DNA of 8,001 nt from Hydrogenophilales bacterium RIFOXYD1_FULL_62_11 (GCA_001802655.1 MGZO01000127.1:45635-53635), one strand, 5' to 3'; shown: positions 1-5,826, numbered from the stretch's first letter. The notes: a model not told the origin generated them from the sequence alone. A program made the numbers and translations.

Positions 1-15
1 TACATTCAGGGGAAT

Positions 16-37
16 AACCGGGTGTGTTTTACCGGTT
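16..37 (-). terminator. Possible weak hairpin terminator after the small exported peptide gene
   Basis: About 18 nt past the stop of the 55-225 gene there is a perfect 6-bp inverted repeat, AACCGG (16-21) and CCGGTT (32-37), with a 10-nt loop. No clear run of T follows on the minus strand, so it may only stabilise the mRNA 3' end. It is close to the window edge, so what lies beyond cannot be judged. Confidence 0.35.
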
Positions 38-54
38 CATTCTCCTCGGTGCAA

Positions 55-225
55 TTACAGCCCCATGCTTGTGAAATCCAGATCGGCATGCGGGGTGTCG
101 GCCACATTTTCATCGATCATTTCATAGATTTCTTCATCAACGATGTCTTCGGCAGGATGGTGGGCGAATGCCGAGAACGATGCGAACAAAGAGCTGATGA
201 CTGCAACTTTAAGCATGCTTTTCAT
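55..225 (-). CDS. Small exported acidic peptide, 56 aa, function unknown
   Basis: The 56-codon frame starts with ATG at 225-223 and stops with TAA at 57-55. An AAAGGAAT ribosome-binding site lies about 6 nt upstream, which decides the start. The product begins with a typical Sec signal peptide: MKSMLK, then a hydrophobic stretch, then SAFA with an expected cleavage after Ala21. The predicted mature peptide is about 35 residues, starts His-His-Pro, is strongly acidic (DEEIYEMIDEN, residues 30-40), has no cysteine and is probably periplasmic or secreted. I do not recognise a named family. It has its own upstream gap behind the terminator at 411-451, so it is likely transcribed separately from the glycine-rich pair. 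The signal peptide and the ribosome-binding site are what make this short frame credible. The opposite-strand frame over the same bases has neither. Confidence 0.8.
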   Translation of the reverse strand: MKSMLKVAVISSLFASFSAFAHHPAEDIVDEEIYEMIDENVADTPHADLDFTSMGL

Positions 226-410
226 AATCTATTCCTTTAAAAAATAAAAACTGAACCTGTCATTCAGCGCGCTGCGTTCACCTGATGCGTGTTCGCGTTT
301 GCTGATGGAGTGCATCGTAAGGAAAGGCTGTGTCTGAGGCGTGTCCTGCCGGTTTCAATGTGTTTCAGTGTGTTTCAAGGGCGGGAAAGCCCGGGTGTCT
401 GCAAAAACAA
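226..410 (-). promoter_or_regulatory. Intergenic leader of the small exported peptide gene
   Basis: This 185-bp gap lies between the 411-451 terminator and the start at 225, so it must contain the promoter of the 55-225 gene unless that gene depends on read-through. Reading the minus strand I see three helical-turn repeats (352-380, listed separately) and an A/T-rich tract just before the ribosome-binding site. A weak 5-bp hairpin, CTGAA/TTCAG, lies at about 251-267. TTGAAA copies within the repeats resemble a -35 element, but I find no convincing -10 at the right spacing. Confidence 0.4.
352..380 (-). repeat. Three 10-bp direct repeats upstream of the small exported peptide gene
   Basis: On the plus strand GTTTCAATGT (352-361), GTTTCAGTGT (362-371) and GTTTCAAGG (372-380) follow one another without a gap. 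On the minus strand this is TTGAAAC / CTGAAAC / TTGAAAC at an exact 10-bp period. A period of one helical turn would place identical contacts on one face of the DNA, as in an array of operator half-sites. It lies about 130-155 bp upstream of the 225 start. The bound factor is unknown. Confidence 0.5.
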
Positions 411-451
411 GACACAAAAAGAAAGGGACACACGAACCGTGTGCCCCTTTC
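411..451 (-). terminator. Strong intrinsic terminator closing the glycine-rich protein operon
   Basis: Reading the minus strand, the 13-bp stem AAAGGGGCACACG (450-438) pairs with CGTGTGTCCCTTT (434-422) through a 3-nt loop. Only one pair is G·U. An additional C-G pair (451/421) closes the base, and the run TTTTT (420-416) follows. It begins about 22 nt after the stop of the 473-805 gene, which it evidently terminates. Confidence 0.88.
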
Positions 452-472
452 CCTGCAACGTACTGTTAACGA

Positions 473-805
473 TTAATGCGTATGCTCAGTGCCGCCATCG
501 ACATGACCTCCGTCGGTGCCGCCCTCATCGTGACCGCCAGACTTGCCGTGGAAAATCTTGCTTTCCGCCGACTTGCTGCCGCCTTCCGAGCCGTCATGGT
601 GTGAGCTGCCGCCCTTGTGGGCGCTGCTGCCGTGGCTGCTGCCACGGTCACCACCCATGTATTTCGGGCCCTTGCCCTTGCCGCCAGAGGTATGGCCGGA
701 CGAATGGCTGTCGTCGTGGCTGTCGGCCGCATAGGCGGTTGCAGTGCCCGTTGCCAGGCCTGCAGTCAGCAACGCGATGGTTGCCCATTTGTTGTAAGCA
801 TTCAT
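473..805 (-). CDS. Exported Gly/His/Ser-rich low-complexity protein, 110 aa
   Basis: ATG at 805-803 with AGGA about 8 nt upstream; stop TAA at 475-473. The first ~27 residues are a Sec signal peptide (MNAYNKW, hydrophobic ALLTAGLATG core, cleavage near AYA-AD). The mature part of about 83 residues is Gly, His, Ser and Asp rich. It has 12 histidines, mostly in HDD, SHSSGH, SSHH and EHTH clusters, and no cysteine. It is probably disordered and could bind divalent metal, but that is inference from composition. Residues around 80-90 carry AESKIFHGKSGG, which resembles GSDKIFRAP in the upstream 389-aa protein and suggests the two are functionally linked. The gene lies 55 nt behind the 861-2030 gene on the same strand, with a GC hairpin between them, and ends at a strong terminator, so the two probably form an operon. 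A frame over the same bases on the other strand lacks a signal peptide and is treated as a shadow. Confidence 0.82.
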   Translation of the reverse strand: MNAYNKWATIALLTAGLATGTATAYAADSHDDSHSSGHTSGGKGKGPKYMGGDRGSSHGSSAHKGGSSHHDGSEGGSKSAESKIFHGKSGGHDEGGTDGGHVDGGTEHTH

Positions 806-832
806 TTGATAATTCCTGTTGCGTGCACATCA

Positions 833-852
833 CCGGGCGGCGAACCGCCCGG
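833..852 (-). other. Intercistronic GC hairpin with TTCG loop
   Basis: The minus strand reads CCGGGCGG-TTCG-CCGCCCGG, a perfect 8-bp stem with a UUCG tetraloop in RNA. It sits between the stop of the 861-2030 gene and the ribosome-binding site of the 473-805 gene. No T-run follows, so it is probably not a full terminator. Similar structures commonly protect the upstream message or cause partial termination, which would set different levels for the two proteins. Confidence 0.6.
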
Positions 853-860
853 GTTAGCGA

Positions 861-2030
861 TTAACGAACTGCGTTGTCGTGAACGAACTCGATCACTTGC
901 AGATAGTCGTTTGCAGCCGCTGCGAAGTCGTCTGCGCCGCCCACTGCGGTCGGATCAACCCAGTTGGTGCTGCCGAACACGGCGTCATACAGACTCACCA
1001 CCGTTGGGACAAAGCTGCCATCAGGCTGCTTCACTAGCACGGTCGCAGTCGCAGTGCTCCACGTCGTGGCGCGATCGTAATTGACGCTGGAGAAGTCATA
1101 GTAGGTGGTGCCGCTGTTGATCCCCAGGATGGAGTTCATGTAGACCACGGTATCCACGCTGAGGGTGCCCGTTTTGTCCCCGGCAGCGGCAAGCAATGCT
1201 GCGGGATTGAAGTTAGCTGGCAAGGTCACACCCGGCAGCGAGCCGGTGGTCATGTACTTGTCATACAGCGCCAGGTTCTCCAGCGGCGAGTCGATGGTCA
1301 CGCCATTCACGGTCAGACGACCGGTCGAGTCCACCGCAATCACAGCGCCGACGGCGGTAAGCTTGGACAGTGCTTCGTCCAGCGAATGCGTCAACACTTT
1401 TTCCGGCGCGCGGCCCACGCTCAGGCGACCCAGTTCGACTTCCGCGCCGAAGACGTCATAGGTGACGCCGCCAACGGTGACGGTGGGCAACAAATCGCCT
1501 TCCGCATTGTAGGGAATCGTCACCAGATTGCCGGACGCGTCCTTCAGCGGCACCAGGGTGGTGCTGCCTGCAGGGTAGTAATACGCAATCACCTGAACCA
1601 AGCCATCCGCGGTCAGGATGGGCGCGCCGTTGGCGTCGCGCAACAGAACGACCATGTCGCCAAACAGGTCGCCCTTCTTGCTGCCAGCGCCTGCCGGCTT
1701 GCCGCCGCCGCCTGACTTGCCGCCCTTGACGCCCGCCCAGGCCGGACGGTCGCTGTCTTCCTCTTCGCCTGAAACCGGGGCGCGGAAAATCTTGTCGCTG
1801 CCCGTGCCCGTGCCCGTGCCCTGGCCGCCCTTGTTGGCCGCACCTTTTTTGGCACCGCCCTTGTTGGCGCTGCCTTTTTTGGCGCCACCGTCTTCGGCTG
1901 CCTGAGCGGACGAGATCACGCCCAAATCAAAGCCGGTGACCGTGCTCAAGGCCATCGGAACAGCCAGCATGGCAAACGTGGTGCCACCGGCAAGAATCAG
2001 TTTTTTGAAGTTGAATGCGGGGTGTGTCAT
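861..2030 (-). CDS. Exported Lys/Gly-repeat protein with C-terminal globular domain, 389 aa, function unknown
   Basis: I chose the ATG at 2030-2028, which has GGAG 11 nt upstream and gives MTHPAFNFKK followed by a hydrophobic signal segment, cleaved near SSAQA-AED (residue ~45). The frame can be extended to a TTG at 2096, but that would place 22 polar residues before the signal peptide. The mature protein has three parts. Residues ~47-75 are low-complexity Lys-Gly-Ala-Asn repeats (AKKGSANKGG, AKKGAANKGG) ending in a GTGTGTG tract. A short charged segment with SDKIF and EEEDSDRPAWAGV follows. From about residue 125 to the end there is a domain of roughly 265 residues with regular beta-rich character (GDMVVLLRDANG, LGRLSVGRAPEKVL, IDSPLENLALY) and no cysteine. 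I believe related proteins occur in other betaproteobacteria, but I know no named function. It is probably secreted or surface associated. It is first in an operon with the 473-805 gene and is separated from the upstream barrel gene by a terminator. Confidence 0.85.
   Translation of the reverse strand: MTHPAFNFKKLILAGGTTFAMLAVPMALSTVTGFDLGVISSAQAAEDGGAKKGSANKGGAKKGAANKGGQGTGTGTGSDKIFRAPVSGEEEDSDRPAWAGVKGGKSGGGGKPAGAGSKKGDLFGDMVVLLRDANGAPILTADGLVQVIAYYYPAGSTTLVPLKDASGNLVTIPYNAEGDLLPTVTVGGVTYDVFGAEVELGRLSVGRAPEKVLTHSLDEALSKLTAVGAVIAVDSTGRLTVNGVTIDSPLENLALYDKYMTTGSLPGVTLPANFNPAALLAAAGDKTGTLSVDTVVYMNSILGINSGTTYYDFSSVNYDRATTWSTATATVLVKQPDGSFVPTVVSLYDAVFGSTNWVDPTAVGGADDFAAAANDYLQVIEFVHDNAVR
1799..1821 (-). 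repeat. Hexanucleotide microsatellite (TGCCCG) x 3.8 inside the 389-aa protein gene
   Basis: TGCCCG is repeated exactly three times and followed by TGCCC. On the coding strand it encodes alternating Gly-Thr. The unit is two codons long, so slippage would change protein length without a frameshift. Confidence 0.75.
1825..1884 (-). repeat. Tandem 30-bp repeat encoding a Lys-Gly decapeptide
   Basis: Two adjacent 30-bp units, 1825-1854 and 1855-1884, match at 25 of 30 positions by direct comparison. They encode AKKGSANKGG and AKKGAANKGG in the N-terminal low-complexity region. Four of the five differences cluster in the middle of the unit, giving one Ser/Ala change plus silent changes. Confidence 0.75.
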
Positions 2031-2135
2031 CTGTTTTGTTTCTCCATTATTAAAAAACGTCCAAATTCCGCCTTCGGCCTTGATGCCGACTTGCAAAATT
2101 CCTGTTACTACAATTTAAGACTAGCAACTCTTTTG

Positions 2136-2163
2136 AAAAAGGGCATTGATATTTCTCAATGCC
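2136..2163 (-). terminator. Intrinsic terminator after the triple-barrel gene
   Basis: On the minus strand GGCATTGA (2163-2156) pairs perfectly with TCAATGCC (2149-2142) across a 6-nt loop, and is followed by the run TTTTT (2140-2136). It starts about 33 nt past the stop of the 2196-4871 gene. It isolates that gene from the downstream 861-2030 gene, which must therefore have its own promoter in 2031-2135. The upper stem happens to read TTGA-N6-TCAA, an FNR/FixK-like pattern. Confidence 0.85.
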
Positions 2164-2195
2164 TGAACATTTAAATCATTCAATATTTCAGTTGG

Positions 2196-4871
2196 TTAGA
2201 AACGGAATCCCAGACCCAGTCGAACCAGGCTTTCGCTGTTCTCGAAGCTCATGTCATCCGGATTTGTCTGAGCCGTTACGAAGTCGACCGAGTCGCTGTA
2301 GCGGGTGTAGCTGTAGTCCATGCGGACGAAGGTGTTCTCCGAAGCCGGGATCTCCGCGCCGAGCCCGAAACGGGTGCCGTCGAGCGTGTCGCTGCGGTTG
2401 ATCCAGGTGAGGTCATTGTTGCCCCGGTTGTAGATCGTGTTGAAGCGGGTCTCCACTGCGCCGACGCGACCGTACAACAAACCGCCGTTGGGCAGGGCGT
2501 AGCCGACGCGCAGGCTGGCGCCGTAGCCGCCGCGCTTCTCGGTGGCGAAGTCGCGGCCGCCGCCGCCGCTGCCGGCGACCCGCTCGTGGTCCCAGCCAAA
2601 ATTGGCCGCCTCGGCCTCGAGCTCCAGGCCGACATAAACCTGGTTTAGGGTGTAGCCGTAGCCGGCGAAGAAGCCGCCGGTAAAGCCCGTCTTGGCGAAG
2701 TCGCCGGTGAAGGCATAGTCGCCGGCGCCGATGTCGTGGGTGCCGGTCAACTTGGTTCCCAGCGTGCCGTGGCCGAGGTGGGCGCCCATGTACAGGCCGC
2801 GCAGTTCGGTGGCGGAACGCGTAGCCACTTGCGGGCGGGTACCGCCGAAACGCCAGCCGAGGCCCAGGCTGAACACGGCGTCGCTGGTTTCGAACGACTC
2901 GGTGACCGGGCCGTCGATCAGCGTTTGGTAGGTCACGCCGTAGTCGTCATAACGCGTGTAGCTGTAGTCGGTGCGCACGAACAGGTTGCGCGAGGCCGGG
3001 ATTTCCAGACCCAGACCGATGCGGGTGCCGGTCTCACTTTGCTTCTGGTCGGCCGCGCCGGCGACGTTGTTGTTGTCCGTGGCGTAAGTGTGGAAGTCGG
3101 TTTTCACCGTGCCCAGCTTGCCGTAAAGCATGCCGCCATCGAGCAGGTAGCCGACGCGTGCGCTCAGGCCAAGGCTGTTGTCCTTTTCCACAAACACGGT
3201 GGGCGCGGTCGGCTTGTCTTTCTGGTGGTACCAGTCGGATTTGCTGTCGCCGGCATCGACTTCGAGGCCGAGGGTCCAGTTATTGATCTCGGTGCCCCAG
3301 CCGGCGAACAGGGCGTAGCTGGCGCCAAAGCCGCCCATGTCGGCATCATCAAAGCCGCCGCCGTCACGCGGACCGAAAGTGGCGGTGGTGAGCCCGCCGT
3401 GGCCCAGTTGGGCGCCGGCGTAGAAGCCGGAGAACACGCCCGGTGTGCGTGGCGCGGCGGGTGCACCGGCTTCCTGCTCGGGAATGATCGAATAGTCACG
3501 GTTGCGCGCCGGGGTGTAGCCGACACTGACCATCACCTGGTTGCGGCTGTACTGCGCAGGGGTGTCGTTCGAGTCGCGGTCGATGATGCGCAGGTCGGCG
3601 CCGACGAAGACCTGCGGCATCACGTAGTAACGCAGCCCGGCACCGGCGTCGATGATCGTGTCGCGGCGGTCGAAGTTCTGGAAGTCACTGCGGGTGTAGG
3701 CGGCGCGACCATTGACTGACAGCTTGCTGGTCAGGTGACGCTCCACCTCGAAGCCATACGTGGTGTCGACCGAACCGGACGCGTAGTCGGCACCGGTGAA
3801 CACGGTGGTTTCTTCGAGCGAGCGGTCGATAAAGCCCGTCGCGGTGACCAGTGAAGTGGGTTTCCATACGGCCAGCGCGCCGAAATAGGGCTTGCTGAGG
3901 TCGGAGAAGCCACTGTGATCATAATTCTGGCGCATCACGCCGCCGAACACCTCGCCCGCCAGCCGCTGGGGCTGCAGGGTGAATTTCAAACCGGCCGCCG
4001 CACGGGTGCCGTCCGAATCGCGGTTGTAGGTCTGGGTGGGAATCAGGTTGTCGTATTCGCGGACGTCGGTTGCAACCTGGCCAAAAATCTCATACCTGGG
4101 GGACAGCACATAGCCCAGGCGCACGCCCAGCGAGCTCAGGACGTGGTCACGGTAGTCGGTGTCGACAACGGCACCGCTACTGAGGGCGCCGTCCTTGTAG
4201 TCGTACTGATCCCAGGTGCCGCCGGCACGCAGGCGGAACGCGCCGAACGAATGTGCCACGCCCAGATGGGCTTCCTCGTGGTCGTAGCGGGTGGGCTCGA
4301 TCTGCGAAATGCTGCTGCCAGGGGTGGAGCGGTCTTCATGATCGCGGCTGTGGCGGGCGCCACCGAAAAGGTTGGTTTGAGTGTTCAGATCGTAGTGGCC
4401 GTCGAAACCCAGCCAGTAATCGTTGACGCTTTCCGCATCATGTTTGCGGTAGCGGTCAGAATCGGCGCCAAGGTCGAAATTCAACGCATGCCGCGTCCAG
4501 TTGGATTTGAGTTCCAGCGACGGCGACAGGGTGTAGATCACGTCCTCGGTGACGTAGGTGCGACCGACGGTGTAGGGGCGCTCAGCGTAGATGTTGTCGT
4601 CGAAGGTGGCGGATAGCGTGACTTCCGGATACATCAGGAACGAACCCCAGGCAATGCCGGGGAATTCTGTGGGTCGTGCCGGGAACACCGACGTCATCGG
4701 GCGGGTTGCCAGAATGGGGGAAGTCGTCGTGGTCGGGCTGCCGGTGCCTTGTTGGGGTGCGTTCTGGTTTTGTACCGGCGGCGTGACAGGCGGGGCGCCC
4801 CACGCATTGAACGAAGTGACACCAAACATGGCTGCCATGCAGGCGGCCAGCGGTTTTAACGAATGTTTCAT
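2196..4871 (-). CDS. Outer-membrane protein with three predicted beta-barrel domains in tandem, 891 aa
   Basis: ATG at 4871 has a GGGGAA ribosome-binding site just upstream; stop TAA at 2198-2196. A Sec signal peptide (MKHSLKPLAAC, cleavage near NAWGA, residue ~26) is followed by a Pro/Gln/Thr-rich linker to ~60. Domain 1 (~75-465) is a large barrel made of repeated amphipathic strands (EVTLSATFDDNIYAE, SLGVRLGYVLSPRYEIFG), in the style of the BBP2/exopolysaccharide-associated outer-membrane barrels. It ends NQVMVSVGYTP. After a Pro/Ala linker, domain 2 (~481-675) starts SGFYAGAQLGHG and ends SLGLGWRF. Domain 3 (~691-891) starts RGLYMGAHLGHG and ends LGLGFRF, with the C-terminal Phe typical of outer-membrane proteins. 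Domains 2 and 3 are duplicates of each other (RVGYLLDGGMLYGKLG and RVGYALPNGGLLYGRVG; EIPASRNLFVR and EIPASENTFVR) and resemble Opa/Omp25-like small barrels. Most such proteins carry only one barrel per chain. Substrate and role are unknown. It is monocistronic, with an FNR-like palindrome 208 bp upstream of the ATG. Confidence 0.88.
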   Translation of the reverse strand: MKHSLKPLAACMAAMFGVTSFNAWGAPPVTPPVQNQNAPQQGTGSPTTTTSPILATRPMTSVFPARPTEFPGIAWGSFLMYPEVTLSATFDDNIYAERPYTVGRTYVTEDVIYTLSPSLELKSNWTRHALNFDLGADSDRYRKHDAESVNDYWLGFDGHYDLNTQTNLFGGARHSRDHEDRSTPGSSISQIEPTRYDHEEAHLGVAHSFGAFRLRAGGTWDQYDYKDGALSSGAVVDTDYRDHVLSSLGVRLGYVLSPRYEIFGQVATDVREYDNLIPTQTYNRDSDGTRAAAGLKFTLQPQRLAGEVFGGVMRQNYDHSGFSDLSKPYFGALAVWKPTSLVTATGFIDRSLEETTVFTGADYASGSVDTTYGFEVERHLTSKLSVNGRAAYTRSDFQNFDRRDTIIDAGAGLRYYVMPQVFVGADLRIIDRDSNDTPAQYSRNQVMVSVGYTPARNRDYSIIPEQEAGAPAAPRTPGVFSGFYAGAQLGHGGLTTATFGPRDGGGFDDADMGGFGASYALFAGWGTEINNWTLGLEVDAGDSKSDWYHQKDKPTAPTVFVEKDNSLGLSARVGYLLDGGMLYGKLGTVKTDFHTYATDNNNVAGAADQKQSETGTRIGLGLEIPASRNLFVRTDYSYTRYDDYGVTYQTLIDGPVTESFETSDAVFSLGLGWRFGGTRPQVATRSATELRGLYMGAHLGHGTLGTKLTGTHDIGAGDYAFTGDFAKTGFTGGFFAGYGYTLNQVYVGLELEAEAANFGWDHERVAGSGGGGRDFATEKRGGYGASLRVGYALPNGGLLYGRVGAVETRFNTIYNRGNNDLTWINRSDTLDGTRFGLGAEIPASENTFVRMDYSYTRYSDSVDFVTAQTNPDDMSFENSESLVRLGLGFRF

Positions 4872-5077
4872 TGAGTTCCCCAGGAGGGTTACATGTCGCC
4901 TGAGACGACCTGTCGCCCCCCGTTTTGTTGTTTGTCAGATGATTAGAAAAGTGCTGCTTTATTTGGCTTGTTTGCCTGATTACATCGGATACGCTCAGGA
5001 CGAGCCAGTGGACCCATTAACGTCATATATCAGCGATTCCTTAAGCGTAATGGGCTTGGCGGTAGATTTTTTCCGCG
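4872..5077 (-). promoter_or_regulatory. Long leader of the triple-barrel gene with a candidate extended -10
   Basis: This gap must hold the transcription start of the barrel gene. On the minus strand the sequence TGATATATG (5032-5024) fits the extended -10 pattern TGnTATAAT moderately well. If real, the start would be near 5017, placing the 5078-5093 palindrome about 68 bp upstream and leaving a ~145-nt leader. An 8-bp stem with one mismatch lies at 4891-4913. A tiny CCC/GGG hairpin overlaps the ribosome-binding site at about 4878-4888. These leader structures are suggestive only. Confidence 0.35.
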
Positions 5078-5093
5078 ATTGACAATTGTCAAT
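5078..5093. promoter_or_regulatory. Perfect 16-bp palindrome, FNR/FixK-type operator
   Basis: The sequence is ATTGACAATTGTCAAT, identical on both strands. It contains TTGAC-N4-GTCAA, which differs from the FNR consensus TTGAT-N4-ATCAA by one symmetric base per half and keeps the core TTGA-N6-TCAA. It lies about 31 nt past the end of the FNR-family regulator gene and 208 bp before the ATG of the barrel gene, on the promoter side of the latter. No T-run flanks it, so it does not look like a terminator. Confidence 0.7.
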
Positions 5094-5106
5094 TGCACAG
5101 CGTGTC

Positions 5107-5123
5107 ATAAATGCAACATTTAT
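5107..5123. other. A/T-rich inverted repeat after the regulator stop codon
   Basis: ATAAATG (5107-5113) and CATTTAT (5117-5123) form a perfect 7-bp inverted repeat with a 3-nt loop, directly after the stop of the regulator gene. The stem is weak and no T-run follows. It may be an mRNA 3' structure or part of the regulatory region that also carries the 5078-5093 palindrome. Confidence 0.4.
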
Positions 5124-5124
5124 T

Positions 5125-5826
5125 TTATTGTCGGGCTAATTGAGTTAGACCAAGCGGGTCGCAGACAACTTCGTTTCCGCGGCTCGTGTGGACCAGGCCG
5201 CGCCGTTTGAACGCCGCCATGATGCGGCTGGCTGTTTCGGTGGTGATGCCGAGCAGCGCCCCCATGTCCTCGCGGCTGGGTAGGGTTTCCGGATGGTCGC
5301 CGACGCAGCCGAGCGTGATCAGCAGCCTTGCCATGCGGGCTTCTGCAGGGCCGGTGGACAGGGCTACGATGAAGTGATCGGCCTGGTCGGCTGAGCGCTG
5401 CCAGCGTTGCAGCAGCGCCTGATGAACGCTTGGATTGGTTTGGTCCAATCTCATCAATACTTCGCGTGGAATGCGGCAGACGTCCGAGTCTTGCAAGGCG
5501 ATGGCTGTGTGGTGGTAGCGCTCGCCCAACAGCGTCTCCATCCCAGCCACATCGCCTTGCCGCAGCAGACGCACGATGCGCTGACCGCCGTTCGGCAGGT
5601 CTATCTTGAGCTTGATGAGTCCGCTGCGTACGGTGTAAACGCTGGGTGCGACCGTACCCTTTTCATACAGCACCGCATGCTGCGCAGCATGAAGGTTGTC
5701 AATGGGCTGCAGGATCGAATCCAGTTCATGCGTCGTCAGCCCCGAGAACAGGACAAAATTTCGGACCTCGCAAGCGACGCATTTTGCGCGCCCGACCCAT
5801 TCTGGATTAGTGCAATTCGGCTTCAT
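5125..5826 (-). CDS. CRP/FNR-family transcriptional regulator with a cysteine cluster, 233 aa
   Basis: ATG at 5826-5824 with AAGGGGG about 6 nt upstream; a TTG one codon earlier is less likely. The cyclic-nucleotide-binding-like sensor fold spans ~25-140 (FVLFSGLTTHEL, YTVRSGLIKL, GQRIVRLLRQGDVAG). A dimerisation helix follows, then a winged HTH at ~183-222. The recognition helix reads TTETASRIM, with Glu197, Ser200 and Arg201 at the E-x-x-S-R positions that give FNR its DNA specificity. Cys5, Cys16, Cys19 and Cys117 (in DSDVCRIP, aligned by eye with the fourth FNR cluster ligand) could hold a [4Fe-4S] cluster, making this an oxygen or NO sensor. The N-terminal spacing C-x10-C-x2-C differs from E. 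coli FNR C-x2-C-x5-C. It transcribes toward the barrel gene with an FNR-like palindrome between them. It could also act on other promoters genome-wide. Confidence 0.88.
   Translation of the reverse strand: MKPNCTNPEWVGRAKCVACEVRNFVLFSGLTTHELDSILQPIDNLHAAQHAVLYEKGTVAPSVYTVRSGLIKLKIDLPNGGQRIVRLLRQGDVAGMETLLGERYHHTAIALQDSDVCRIPREVLMRLDQTNPSVHQALLQRWQRSADQADHFIVALSTGPAEARMARLLITLGCVGDHPETLPSREDMGALLGITTETASRIMAAFKRRGLVHTSRGNEVVCDPLGLTQLARQ

Noticed and set aside
289..864. Plus-strand 191-codon frame over the small Gly/His-rich gene
   Set aside because: It spans a strong terminator and a GC hairpin, its product is Cys/Arg-rich without motifs, and the minus-strand gene has a signal peptide and ribosome-binding site.
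2031..2096. 22-residue N-terminal extension of the 389-aa protein from TTG 2096
   Set aside because: It would put polar residues in front of a good signal peptide, and ATG 2030 has its own GGAG. I note that AACAGGAATT occurs before both this TTG and the start at 805, so it is not fully excluded.
2736..3719. Long plus-strand open frame of 327 codons opposite the barrel gene, and another at 3915-4616
   Set aside because: Both lie antisense to a well-supported exported protein. Their products are Val/Ala/Gly-rich with no recognisable motif, as expected from the complement of GC-rich barrel codons.
4872..5077. Possible cyclic-di-GMP or other riboswitch in the long barrel-gene leader
   Set aside because: I found only short hairpins and none of the conserved core sequences of the riboswitch classes I know.
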